A stretch of DNA of 47,995 nucleotides from a virus: the IMG/VR virus record IMGVR_UViG_3300038856_000020, positions 1 through 47,995 of that record; one strand, given 5' to 3'. The translations under genes were made by a program, and so were the position numbers. The notes under the pieces are model-generated. The model was not told the origin of the DNA and searched no databases. It saw only the letters and a program-made list of their open reading frames with translations. Shown here piece after piece: positions 6,463 through 14,519 of the stretch (positions within the stretch are counted from its first letter, which is position 1; the number at the start of each line of letters is the position of its first letter).

Positions 6463-6542
6463 TTGTCTCAATCACTGCCGGTACTGTGGTTCTCGTCGTC
6501 ACTGTCATTATCATGAACCTTCACCGCCTGGTGAAGAAGTAA
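6459..6542 (+). CDS. Membrane micropeptide (27 aa)
   Basis: ATG 6459 overlaps the previous stop, with AGGAG immediately upstream. Residues 2-19 are hydrophobic (IVSITAGTVVLVVTVIIM), followed by a basic end. Probably one transmembrane helix. Function unknown. Confidence 0.5.
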   Translation: MIVSITAGTVVLVVTVIIMNLHRLVKK

Positions 6543-6567
6543 TCCGAACAGAAGGAAACTTATCAAC

Positions 6568-7071
6568 ATGAAAACCAATCAATTCTACGGCCACAAGCTT
6601 CCCGAAGAGCCTGTCAACATCTTCGAGAAGTACGGTCCTATCAACGGGTATGACCTGTTCGAAACTTATAACAGCTATAGTGTAGACAACAGGAAAGCTG
6701 AACTTGGTATCAAGTTGGACAGTACTGAAGCAGACTCCAGTGGTCCTGTTGAATTTTACAAGTCCGTCTTGCTTCGACTGAGCAACGACATCCAACGAAT
6801 TCGAGATGTATTCTTACGCACTCCTCATGAGTTGAGGCAAGGATGGATGGTCGAGACTGTCGCTGGTAAGATGTGGATTTACAAGACCTTTGATGTGGCC
6901 AAGAATCCACCAAAGATTGCACACTCTCTCCCCGTCAGACACGAAGGCAAGACGCATCTCATCTGTCTCGATGAGAACTTGGTTCCTGTTCATCCTGTCA
7001 ACTTGACACATCATGATCACGTCAGATGTTTGCTTGATCTTTACCGCCACATCGCTCTTAATTCACTCTGA
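6568..7071 (+). CDS. Hypothetical protein (167 aa)
   Basis: A soluble protein of mixed alpha/beta character with a His-rich stretch near the end (LTHHDHVR). No recognised motif. ATG 6568 follows GAAGGAAAC. It sits between the cyclotransferase and tRNA-Arg and ends nine bases before the tRNA. Confidence 0.65.
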   Translation: MKTNQFYGHKLPEEPVNIFEKYGPINGYDLFETYNSYSVDNRKAELGIKLDSTEADSSGPVEFYKSVLLRLSNDIQRIRDVFLRTPHELRQGWMVETVAGKMWIYKTFDVAKNPPKIAHSLPVRHEGKTHLICLDENLVPVHPVNLTHHDHVRCLLDLYRHIALNSL

Positions 7072-7079
7072 ATTACTCA

Positions 7080-7156
7080 GTCCCTGTAGCTCAATTGGAT
7101 AGAGCAGTGGACTTCTAATCCACAGGTTACAGGTTCGAGTCCTGTCAGGGACGCCA
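7080..7156 (+). tRNA. tRNA-Arg(UCU)
   Basis: A complete cloverleaf: acceptor GTCCCTG/CAGGGAC, anticodon stem GTGGA/TCCAC, loop CTTCTAA with anticodon TCT at 7114-7116, a TTCGAGT T-loop, and an encoded CCA end. It reads AGA, a codon used heavily throughout this phage, so it probably supplements the host. Confidence 0.97.
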
Positions 7157-7189
7157 TTGTTGCTTCTTCTTTGTTGTTGGAGAAAGAAA

Positions 7190-8044
7190 ATGCCCAGCTA
7201 TGGTATTGAATATGAAATTCCAGGGACAAGACAGAACGCAATCTCTTCCATGAATCGAGGAGACTACGAAGAACTGTCTAAAGTCTTCGACTTTGGGGAA
7301 GACTTCGACTGTTGTGAGTTCAGGAGTAAGATATCTAACTCATTCAAGCAAGCTTCCAACAAAATGGAGGCTATGCTTTCAATGACTGAGAAGTACAAAC
7401 GTCATCCTTTGTTTACCCCAAGAGGAGATCTTGGTATTCACATCCACATTGGGATGCAGTCGTTCGACAATGAAAGAAGATTGGGTCGTCTGCTCATGTT
7501 CCTCAACGATCAGAAAGATAAGGAAAGAGCAGACAACTTCTTCAAACTAAGTGGAAGAATAGTATATCACGGGTACTATATGAATGCGAAACCCAGTCTG
7601 TTTGCTTATAAAATAGGCAACTATCTTGTCCTGAATGGGAGACAATACAACCTACACAAAGGCAGTAGACTGAGTAGTCGTGAAAGAGAAAACAAATATG
7701 AGTTACCAGACAAGACACCCTTCTATAAATTTTACACAGAAAGCAGTGTTAACAAGAAATCATACTGGTTGCCAAATTATGGAAGAAATTGCATTCTCGC
7801 GCCCAATTACTTAGGCACCCTTGAGCTTCGTATGTTTGCAAGTGATCCCAAGAGATTACTGCCCGCCTTGCAATTCGCAGAAGCCTTGCGTGAATTCAGT
7901 TATGAATTGAAGCATATCACACCAACCCCAACCTACCATCACTGGTACTCCTTCGTCAGTAGCTTTGATAAGTATAAGGATTTGATCAAGCTGTGTGAAG
8001 ACGAGGAGGTTTCACCCAAAAGGAGTAAGAAACATGCCGCGTAA
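7190..8044 (+). CDS. Amidoligase family protein A (284 aa)
   Basis: This has the pattern of the COOH-NH2 ligase (amidoligase, glutamine-synthetase-like) family. The first strand carries paired acids (YGIEYEI, Glu7 and Glu9), then CCEFRSK (Glu43), GIHIHIGM (His84 and His86) and TLELRMFAS (Glu212 and Arg214), followed by a helical end. These enzymes use ATP to join a carboxylate and an amine as an amide or peptide bond. ATG 7190 follows TTGGAG; an upstream start at 7157 would lie directly against the tRNA and is rejected. The substrate is unknown. Confidence 0.8.
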   Translation: MPSYGIEYEIPGTRQNAISSMNRGDYEELSKVFDFGEDFDCCEFRSKISNSFKQASNKMEAMLSMTEKYKRHPLFTPRGDLGIHIHIGMQSFDNERRLGRLLMFLNDQKDKERADNFFKLSGRIVYHGYYMNAKPSLFAYKIGNYLVLNGRQYNLHKGSRLSSRERENKYELPDKTPFYKFYTESSVNKKSYWLPNYGRNCILAPNYLGTLELRMFASDPKRLLPALQFAEALREFSYELKHITPTPTYHHWYSFVSSFDKYKDLIKLCEDEEVSPKRSKKHAA

Positions 8045-8264
8045 AAACCTCGATGTCAATCACATCGTTGTCAAGGTGAGACGAGATGAACTGGTTGAAC
8101 TCATCAAACATAACCTCAACGAAGCAATGTCGTTTGTGGACGAACACAAGTTCGACGCTGATCATCTGAAGACATTCAACTTCCTTCAGGCAAGAGCTAA
8201 TACATATGCTGAAGCTCTGTCTCGGAGAGTGGAAAAGCGTCTCAAGAAAGATTCGGCTGCCTGA
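8034..8264 (+). CDS. Hypothetical protein between two amidoligase genes (76 aa)
   Basis: ATG 8034 follows AAAAGGAG and overlaps the previous stop by 11 bases, so it is probably translationally coupled. The product is basic and helical, ending KKDSAA. No family recognised. Its position between two amidoligase genes makes it a candidate partner or acceptor substrate, but this rests on location only. Confidence 0.65.
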   Translation: MPRKNLDVNHIVVKVRRDELVELIKHNLNEAMSFVDEHKFDADHLKTFNFLQARANTYAEALSRRVEKRLKKDSAA

Positions 8265-8303
8265 AAGAGCAGGTAGAAACCCAAAGAAGGGAGGGTGTTC
8301 ACC

Positions 8304-10145
8304 ATGTTGATGGACTCAGTTCCTTATGAAGACCACGGTCCGTTCAGGGTCTATCAAACAGCACACAACAATCTGAATGTGTGGTTTCACCCTGACTTAA
8401 CAGTCAAGATGTTGAGCGAGTTCGGTTCATCATTGATTGAAAGATACCACACAGAGGGAATCCCAATAACTTGGGAGAACAACAACATAGTTGGATTCTT
8501 CTGTGCTTGCTTTCATCTAGTAGAAAACAGAAAGAATCTGACGGCCTATCTTAAGAGTCAAGGTTTCACCCTCACTGAGTTTATATTTCTACTCAGAGAT
8601 AAACCAGTAAATATGCTTACAGTGCCGAAAGCAAGATGGCTGGAGTTTCGTAACACACGAATGGAACTGACATCCATTAGTATTAATGTCATGATCGGAC
8701 ACGGTAGCGCAATCTCCCTGAAACACATAAAGACTCATCTTGACAGCAAGGTGATAAACACGTGTGGATATACTGGAACATACAAGAACACTCATGAAAT
8801 ATTCAACACACATATTTATTACTTTGTTCCTGCTCGTAACACACTGTTGAATGATTCAACCATACCACCTCATCACAGAAACTTTATCTGTCCAAACTGT
8901 AGTACTATATTAAAGAACTACACTCAACTCGTTGAGATAATCGAGCGAGATGTATTAATAAGATACAAATGCGCTCACTGTATGGGAAGAGAATTACGAG
9001 AACAAGTCCAAGAACCTGGGCCTGGCTCCTTCTTGAAGAAACTTGTTTATCCTCTTGTTAAGTCAGTTCCTCACAAGATTCTAAACTACACCGCAGACCC
9101 AATGAGATATGCAGAAGGATTCTTGTTAGGTAAGAATGAAATACAACAGAGGGTAAGAAGTAGAGATGTGACTTGCTACCTGGGTGTTGAGTTCGAGGTA
9201 ACATTCCCAACAATATCTTCAAGTGATAGGCTGTCTATCTTCTACAAGGATGTGATTGAATCGCTCAACAACACTGCCATATTAAAGTACGATTCTTCTG
9301 TTGGTTTCACCGAGAACAGGGAGCCAATACCTAATGTCATGGGCTTTGAAATAACATCCGTTCCGATGACATTCAAGAAACAACGGGAAGTGTGGAAACC
9401 ATTCTTTGAAAAGTTTGGAAGCAAGTTATTGGTTGATAAACATCCTTCAGGTATTCATGTTCACGTCAGCAAGAATGCCTTTACCAACTTCAATAGACAG
9501 AAGCTCCACTACTTCATGAACCGCGAAGTCAACAGAGAGTTCATGCTTCTCATCTCAGAGAGGAAGGAAGAACACTTCACCAAGTGGTGTCGTACAAACT
9601 ACGTCAAACTGGACAGAAGAACAGGCCGCAACTCACAACACGATTCAAATGGAAACATTACCAAGTATAGGGTGGTGTACACCAGACCTTATACTGAAGA
9701 GTTTCGATTGTTCAATGCTGTCAAGAAGTATGAACTCTTCATGAAGAACCTTGAGTTCATCATGGCAGTCAAACAATTCACTGAAGAACAGAGCATGAGG
9801 CTCTTGGATTACCGAAGCTTCGTTGAGTGGGTAGGCCAAAGAGGATTTACGTATCCCAATCTTTGTGACTTCCTGTTTGGAAAGGGACTCATCAATCGGA
9901 AGGGTGAAGTACAGATAAGCAAATCTTCTGTTGACAAGATGATTAACATGGAAGCTGAGAGATACGCTCACCTGAAGAACAAGCTAAAGAAAAAGACTGC
10001 TTCACCTTATCGGTCTCCGGAATATGTCAGAGACTACTTCCCAGAAAGAGACCCATCCCTCACAATAGCTTCTACTTCACCTTTCAGAGAGACAGTTAGA
10101 GAATTCTATACAACACCCCTAACGACCACACTCAGAAGAGGTTAA
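8304..10145 (+). CDS. Amidoligase family protein B with zinc-ribbon-containing N-terminal half (613 aa)
   Basis: Residues 1-190 are an unrecognised domain. Next comes a CPNC...CAHC zinc ribbon (Cys196, 199, 223, 226) and then an amidoligase domain at about 290-510. Its marks are YLGVEFEV (Glu296, Glu298), GFEITS (Glu349), GIHVHVS (His385, His387) and EEFRLFN (Glu466, Arg468). A basic tail follows. The core resembles protein A, but the protein is more than twice as long. The N-terminal half may select the acceptor or bind nucleic acid. ATG 8304 follows GGGAGG with nine bases between; a GTG at 8295 is less likely. The next gene starts two bases after its stop. Confidence 0.78.
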   Translation: MLMDSVPYEDHGPFRVYQTAHNNLNVWFHPDLTVKMLSEFGSSLIERYHTEGIPITWENNNIVGFFCACFHLVENRKNLTAYLKSQGFTLTEFIFLLRDKPVNMLTVPKARWLEFRNTRMELTSISINVMIGHGSAISLKHIKTHLDSKVINTCGYTGTYKNTHEIFNTHIYYFVPARNTLLNDSTIPPHHRNFICPNCSTILKNYTQLVEIIERDVLIRYKCAHCMGRELREQVQEPGPGSFLKKLVYPLVKSVPHKILNYTADPMRYAEGFLLGKNEIQQRVRSRDVTCYLGVEFEVTFPTISSSDRLSIFYKDVIESLNNTAILKYDSSVGFTENREPIPNVMGFEITSVPMTFKKQREVWKPFFEKFGSKLLVDKHPSGIHVHVSKNAFTNFNRQKLHYFMNREVNREFMLLISERKEEHFTKWCRTNYVKLDRRTGRNSQHDSNGNITKYRVVYTRPYTEEFRLFNAVKKYELFMKNLEFIMAVKQFTEEQSMRLLDYRSFVEWVGQRGFTYPNLCDFLFGKGLINRKGEVQISKSSVDKMINMEAERYAHLKNKLKKKTASPYRSPEYVRDYFPERDPSLTIASTSPFRETVREFYTTPLTTTLRRG

Positions 10146-10147
10146 AC

Positions 10148-11017
10148 ATGTGTGTCATCATATACAAACCAGCATCCATCACATTCCCGAAGCAAGACAT
10201 CGAAGCTGCACTACACCACAACAGCGATGGCTTCGGTTATATGTTCGTGGATGACGGTAGAGTCCTGACATCAAGAACAACCAAAATTGGTGCTGATGAA
10301 ATCATGGGTATCTTCAAGCAGAACATGAAGAAAGATACCTTCTATCACCTGAGACATAGAACTCATGGTGATGTGAGTGAGGAGAACTGCCATCCATTTG
10401 AAGTGATGAACAAGGAGCAACATGGTGTTGACTTGTTCATGATGCACAACGGAACAATACCCAAGTTTGGTTCGAATGCTGGTGGAAAGAGCGACACCTT
10501 GGACTACATTGAACAAGTTCTCCAACCTATACTTCAAGAGAACCCAAAGCTATTGTTTAATACAAGTTTCCAGAAACACATGTTGCTTCCGTCTATCGGT
10601 GGGTGGTCTCGTATCGCTTTCCTGAACAGTGAAGGAGAACAACTGATAGTCAGGAAGGAAGACGGTAAGACAAGACACGGTTGTTGGGTCAGTAATGACA
10701 GTTATTTTTCCCTCCCCCAGAACCAACCTTGGCGAGTTTACAATCAGAGTGGGCAAGATGGTGGACAGGGGGGTACTTCCTATAGTGGCAAGGGTTACTG
10801 GAAAGGTAACAAGTTCACACCTCAAAGCAACGTAACACACATAAACCATAAAGGTAAGAAAGATGAACGTAAACTTCAAGGTCTCGGGCTTTCACAGATT
10901 ACTGAGGATGAACTCAAATTTGCTACGAGAGCCGAGATTCTCCTCATCGCTATTCACGAACCCCACGAACTTGCAAACATTGTCTTCGATCTCCTACATC
11001 CCGGAGAAGCTGGGTAA
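10148..11017 (+). CDS. Class II glutamine amidotransferase (289 aa)
   Basis: An N-terminal-nucleophile amidohydrolase: MCVIIYKP places Cys2 at the new N-terminus after Met removal. The family motifs NSDGFGYM (25-32), HLRHRTHG (67-74) and MMHNGTI (98-104) follow. It should hydrolyse glutamine to release ammonia or act on a related amide. No synthase domain is fused; residues about 200-289 are a Gly-rich linker and a charged end. Being two bases downstream of amidoligase B suggests it feeds ammonia to, or edits the product of, that ligase. Confidence 0.88.
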   Translation: MCVIIYKPASITFPKQDIEAALHHNSDGFGYMFVDDGRVLTSRTTKIGADEIMGIFKQNMKKDTFYHLRHRTHGDVSEENCHPFEVMNKEQHGVDLFMMHNGTIPKFGSNAGGKSDTLDYIEQVLQPILQENPKLLFNTSFQKHMLLPSIGGWSRIAFLNSEGEQLIVRKEDGKTRHGCWVSNDSYFSLPQNQPWRVYNQSGQDGGQGGTSYSGKGYWKGNKFTPQSNVTHINHKGKKDERKLQGLGLSQITEDELKFATRAEILLIAIHEPHELANIVFDLLHPGEAG

Positions 11018-11039
11018 AGCTCTACAAATCTCAGACTTC

Positions 11040-11588
11040 GTGAAGAGGAAGGCTTCAAACAGGAGCTACTACACTCCTGACTTTCCTTACTTCATGGAAA
11101 AAGGATATAACTATGTGTTCCTGTTTCTCTACGCACCACTGAGATACGAAAGAGAAATATTCAGTGTGGCTAAGGAGCACGGAGAATTCATCGGATACGC
11201 AGAGACAGTATCTTCCACATTCAAGATGATGTGCTTCTATGATGAAAAGACAGACATAAGATATGGTGGAGTATACCACGCATCGGCCAACAACAATCAG
11301 ATTAATCACGGTGCTCTGGATACAGGACGTATAAGCGGTAGAGTCTTCAGAATACCTGTTGACAAGCTGTATGAAGTTGACAAGGTGGCAATGAACCAGA
11401 TGTCCTTTGAACGTTCGATCATCAACATCAGGATGTTCGACAAGAAGCAAGAAAGAGATGCCGCATACTGGTACATTGTTAAACCTCATCACTGGTATGA
11501 TCACAAGAACAGAAAAGACAGAGGGTATAAGATGTACAGAAAAAGTCAAGGAGCTAATCTCTTCTGGGAAGAGAGAAATACTGGTTGA
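11040..11588 (+). CDS. Divergent cyclotransferase-fold (GGCT-like) protein
   Basis: The segment YVFLFLYAPLRYEREIF followed by GEFIGYAETVSS resembles the start of gamma-glutamylcyclotransferase-fold proteins, where Y-G-T-L-R has become Y-A-P-L-R. GRVFRIPVDKLYEVD and a last strand AAYWYIV also fit the fold. It is a remote match, and the altered loop may mean a changed activity. The start is uncertain: GTG 11040 leaves 22 bases after the previous gene, and ATG 11094 begins right at the fold. Neither has a clear ribosome site. It lies downstream of the amidotransferase. Confidence 0.5.
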   Translation: MKRKASNRSYYTPDFPYFMEKGYNYVFLFLYAPLRYEREIFSVAKEHGEFIGYAETVSSTFKMMCFYDEKTDIRYGGVYHASANNNQINHGALDTGRISGRVFRIPVDKLYEVDKVAMNQMSFERSIINIRMFDKKQERDAAYWYIVKPHHWYDHKNRKDRGYKMYRKSQGANLFWEERNTG

Positions 11589-11613
11589 CATTCACCAAAT
11601 TATGTGATATAAT
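11585..11613 (+). promoter_or_regulatory. Consensus sigma-70 promoter
   Basis: TTGACA (11585-11590), 17 bp and TATAAT (11608-11613) with TGA before the -10 make a perfect extended host promoter. It overlaps the end of the previous gene and drives the zinc-ribbon gene, amidoligase C and the primase-helicase. Confidence 0.88.
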
Positions 11614-11633
11614 AAGAAGAAAAGGAAGTAAAC

Positions 11634-11849
11634 ATGAGGTGTCACATTTGCAACACGAGGCTTGAAAGCAATGAAATTAAGAGGAATAAGGATACGAATA
11701 AATATGAGCCGTGCCGTACGTGCATCGAAATCAGTGAACGTACCTACAGCTCTGACTTTGAAGAAGATACGCTTCACACGGTAGATGCTGAGGACTTCTT
11801 TAACTCAAGAGCAGAAAAGGAAACAGGACATGTTAAGGTTTGGATTTGA
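11634..11849 (+). CDS. Small zinc-ribbon protein (71 aa)
   Basis: CHIC (Cys3, Cys6) and CRTC (Cys27, Cys30) form a likely treble-clef or zinc-ribbon knuckle, followed by an acidic tail. AAGGAAG precedes ATG. It is the first gene behind the consensus promoter and overlaps amidoligase C by 20 bases. It may be a binding partner of that protein, much as amidoligase B carries its own zinc ribbon. Function otherwise unknown. Confidence 0.65.
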   Translation: MRCHICNTRLESNEIKRNKDTNKYEPCRTCIEISERTYSSDFEEDTLHTVDAEDFFNSRAEKETGHVKVWI

Positions 11850-12438
11850 GTTAGAGGGATTTTATCACGCAGGAACAGAAAATATTACAGTTCCTCCAAA
11901 GGAATACCCCAGAGATTCTTTTCCCGGGTTAGTGGAAATAAGAACCTCAGGAGGTAAATCCCTGGAACTTTCTTATATGGAACTCCTATATAAGGCATCT
12001 CAATATATCTCAACAACTTCTTTTTCCAAGGTATCACATGTTTTCTCTGGAAACGAATTGAGACAGATAAGGCAAGTTCATTTTGAGAAAGGAGGACTTA
12101 AGATAGAAAATATTTACGGAAAACCACCAAGGTTATTGGGAAATAAAATCTTAGCATCCCTCCAGATAAATATTTCAGACCTTCACACCGATTCCTATAG
12201 AGACTGTAGAGGGACATTAACTCCTGCATCTTATGGGTTATTCGACTTTGTATCAATAATAAGAAATTTAGACGAAGAGTTTAAACAAGAAATAAAGGAA
12301 AGTAACAGACAACCAGGGTTCTATTGTATAAAGGATGGATATCGGCTAGAATACAGAAGTCTTCCCAACTCAGTATTTTCACCTGACATTACTTCTGGCA
12401 ATGAGTTCCTAGACAGAGTAAGAAAGTGCTACAAATAA
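11830..12438 (+). CDS. Amidoligase-like protein C with altered active site (202 aa)
   Basis: Retains the family acids in FGFELEG (Glu7, Glu9), LVEIRTS (Glu36, Arg38) and RLEYRS (Glu174, Arg176). The histidine pair of the HIHIG block is replaced by LQINIS (Gln112, Asn114). Short for the family and AT-rich compared with neighbouring genes. It may be a catalytically weakened or regulatory paralogue, or a ligase with different metal binding. ATG 11830 follows AAAGGAAAC; the upstream start at 11785 lies deep in the zinc-ribbon gene and is rejected. Confidence 0.6.
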   Translation: MLRFGFELEGFYHAGTENITVPPKEYPRDSFPGLVEIRTSGGKSLELSYMELLYKASQYISTTSFSKVSHVFSGNELRQIRQVHFEKGGLKIENIYGKPPRLLGNKILASLQINISDLHTDSYRDCRGTLTPASYGLFDFVSIIRNLDEEFKQEIKESNRQPGFYCIKDGYRLEYRSLPNSVFSPDITSGNEFLDRVRKCYK

Positions 12439-14045
12439 AAAAGATAAAGAGAAGAGCTTGCCCTCAGTGTCCGTCGAGTGACGGGTATGTTACGTGGGAA
12501 GATGGGAACAGTTATTGTTTTGTTTGTGGATTTAAACCAAGACAGCTTCAAGGGAAGCAGATGACAGAAGAAAAAGAAAATACACTCCCAAGAGGAGAGT
12601 TCATAGAGCTAACAGATAGACGTATACCTTTGGAAGTATGCATGAGGTATGGTGTTACCTGTGAGACTGATGACAATGGTAACACAGTCAAGCACTTTTA
12701 TCCTTACTCTTCCAACAGAACAGGAGAGATTGTTGCGGTCAAGACCAGGCTAACAGATGTTAAAGCTTTCTATTGGACAGGAACTCAACAACATCTGGGA
12801 TTATTTGGACAACAGTTGTTCCCTTCCGGAGGAACAAAGAGGATAACCGTAGTTGAAGGAGAACTCGATGCGCTTGCTGTTGCAACTATTAACGATGGTG
12901 GGGATTGGCCTGTTGTTAGTGTCCGTAGTAGTTCATCCGCTTCGTCAGATATCAGAAACAATCTCCAGTATCTCCTCCAGTATGAAGAAATCTACCTCTG
13001 CTTCGACGGAGACACAGCCGGGAGAAAAGCAACGGAAGAGGTAGCTTCTCTCCTACCTATTGAGAAGACCTTCATTGTCAGACTGGATGAAGGAAAGGAC
13101 CCTTGCGATTATCTGAAGGAACGAAGAGAGCAGGAATTCAGACGTGCTTTCTTCAGGGCTGAGAGGTATTCACCTGAAGATATCTTTGTCCTCACCAAGG
13201 ACAAGGCTACTGAAATCCTGAAAGAACACAAGAACAAGGAGAGTTACACGCTCCCGTTCGAAGACATCCAAGACAAGATGCAAGGACTTCGGCTGGAAGA
13301 AATGACACTAATCACTGCGGACCCTAAGGTTGGTAAGAGTGAGTACGTCAGGGAGATTGAATACTATCTCATTGACGTATTGGTAAGAATAGATCACATC
13401 ACCGAGGGATCGAGGAAGATTGGTATCATCCACATCGAAGACCCAAGGGACAGGACAATCCTATCCTTGGCAAGTAAGGCTGTTAACAAACCATTCCTCG
13501 AATTCGTTAAAGGTGATCAAGCTCTCATCGAGAAGGGTATTGAACTCATCACCAAGGATGAGAAGTTGGTTATGTTGGACAGACAAGGTAGCTTCGAGCC
13601 TGAGGAGTTACTCAACAAAGCAAGATATCTGAGACTATCTCATGATTGCAGAGTCATTGTGTTTGACAATCTGAGTATGCTCTTCTCAGGTAGAGGAGAG
13701 AAGGAAGAACCTAAAGCTATAGCAAAACTTGTCACTGACTTGAAGATCATGGCTAAAGAACTAGGCTTTCATGTTATCATGATTGCCCACTTGAACGATG
13801 ATGGTAAGACGCTCGGTAGCAGAGCACCTATGAGAGTGACGGATAACTGGATTAACTTGGAGAGGGACATAGAGAACCCTGACCCTGATATCAGGAGAGT
13901 GATCAGAACTTCCTTGAAGTATTGTCGTTACACAGGTGACACTGGTCCTTCAGGAAGTGTTTGGTTAAATCCTGACACAGGGAGACTGGAGAAGTACGTT
14001 TACCCGTTCGAGTTTGGAGAGGAAGACAATGGCCAAGAGAGTTGA
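12426..14045 (+). CDS. Primase-helicase, T7 gp4-like (539 aa)
   Basis: Has an N-terminal zinc-binding primase domain (Cys12, Cys15, Cys31, Cys34), a TOPRIM domain with EGELDA (Glu144) and FDGDTAG (Asp194, Asp196), and a DnaB-type helicase with Walker A DPKVGKS (about 299-305) and Walker B VIVFDN. It unwinds the fork and makes primers. It starts at GTG 12426, overlapping the amidoligase C end by 13 bases. The only ATG downstream would remove the zinc domain. Length is close to T7 gp4. Confidence 0.93.
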   Translation: MLQIKKIKRRACPQCPSSDGYVTWEDGNSYCFVCGFKPRQLQGKQMTEEKENTLPRGEFIELTDRRIPLEVCMRYGVTCETDDNGNTVKHFYPYSSNRTGEIVAVKTRLTDVKAFYWTGTQQHLGLFGQQLFPSGGTKRITVVEGELDALAVATINDGGDWPVVSVRSSSSASSDIRNNLQYLLQYEEIYLCFDGDTAGRKATEEVASLLPIEKTFIVRLDEGKDPCDYLKERREQEFRRAFFRAERYSPEDIFVLTKDKATEILKEHKNKESYTLPFEDIQDKMQGLRLEEMTLITADPKVGKSEYVREIEYYLIDVLVRIDHITEGSRKIGIIHIEDPRDRTILSLASKAVNKPFLEFVKGDQALIEKGIELITKDEKLVMLDRQGSFEPEELLNKARYLRLSHDCRVIVFDNLSMLFSGRGEKEEPKAIAKLVTDLKIMAKELGFHVIMIAHLNDDGKTLGSRAPMRVTDNWINLERDIENPDPDIRRVIRTSLKYCRYTGDTGPSGSVWLNPDTGRLEKYVYPFEFGEEDNGQES

Positions 14046-14370
14046 CAGCAGATTCGAGCCAACATTCAGCTATAAGATAGACCACGGCAAGTGTGAGATA
14101 GATATCTATCCTGCTGCTTACTCAGAGGTCTGTGAAGCAGAGAAGGAACAAGGAGGATTCTGCTTCTGTAGAAGTAGTAAAGAATCTCCTTGCTATGGAT
14201 ACACTCTACCCCAGATTGCTACCATTGTCTTCGTCAGACTGATGGCAACAAGAAACGAACACTTGGAAGATGTTCTTCTCCTTCAGAGAATGAGGTCAAA
14301 GATACTCTCCTTGAAACCTTCTACAATCAAACACCACATTGTTCTGCTCGCCAAGGACTATGAACATTGA
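14029..14370 (+). CDS. Hypothetical protein (113 aa)
   Basis: ATG 14029 follows TGGAGAGGAAG and overlaps the helicase end by 17 bases. Four cysteines (CE, CEA, CFC, PCYG regions) in the first half could bind metal, but the spacing fits no named finger. Not recognised. It is transcribed with the helicase and is last before the divergent promoter island. Confidence 0.6.
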   Translation: MAKRVDSRFEPTFSYKIDHGKCEIDIYPAAYSEVCEAEKEQGGFCFCRSSKESPCYGYTLPQIATIVFVRLMATRNEHLEDVLLLQRMRSKILSLKPSTIKHHIVLLAKDYEH

Positions 14371-14470
14371 CCGGCGGGATAGCTGCTTTCAATTACGCAG
14401 GGGACAAGCCGGGCTATATATCCTACATTATTTCTTTCCCTATATAACTATATAGTTTACCCTGGGCTTA
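14371..14470 (-). promoter_or_regulatory. Leftward leader element matching the one at 47504
   Basis: Reading leftward from the promoter at 14477-14505, the transcript contains TGTAAGCCCAGGGT, then AACTATATAG, AATGTA and TATATAGCCCGG. The same blocks occur in the same order after the rightward promoter at 47471. No gene lies on this strand here, so the RNA is either a short non-coding RNA or antisense to the plus-strand genes ending at 14370. A CCGGC/GCCGG stem lies near its distal end. Confidence 0.5.
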
Positions 14471-14476
14471 CACCCT

Positions 14477-14505
14477 ATTATAGCATACTTTTGTTCATTT
14501 GTCAA
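14477..14505 (-). promoter_or_regulatory. Consensus sigma-70 promoter, leftward
   Basis: On the minus strand TTGACA (14505-14500), 17 bp and TATAAT (14482-14477), with TGC before the -10, match consensus. It points into plus-strand genes, which suggests a non-coding or antisense transcript. Confidence 0.8.
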
Positions 14506-14519
14506 CAAGAAAATAAAGC

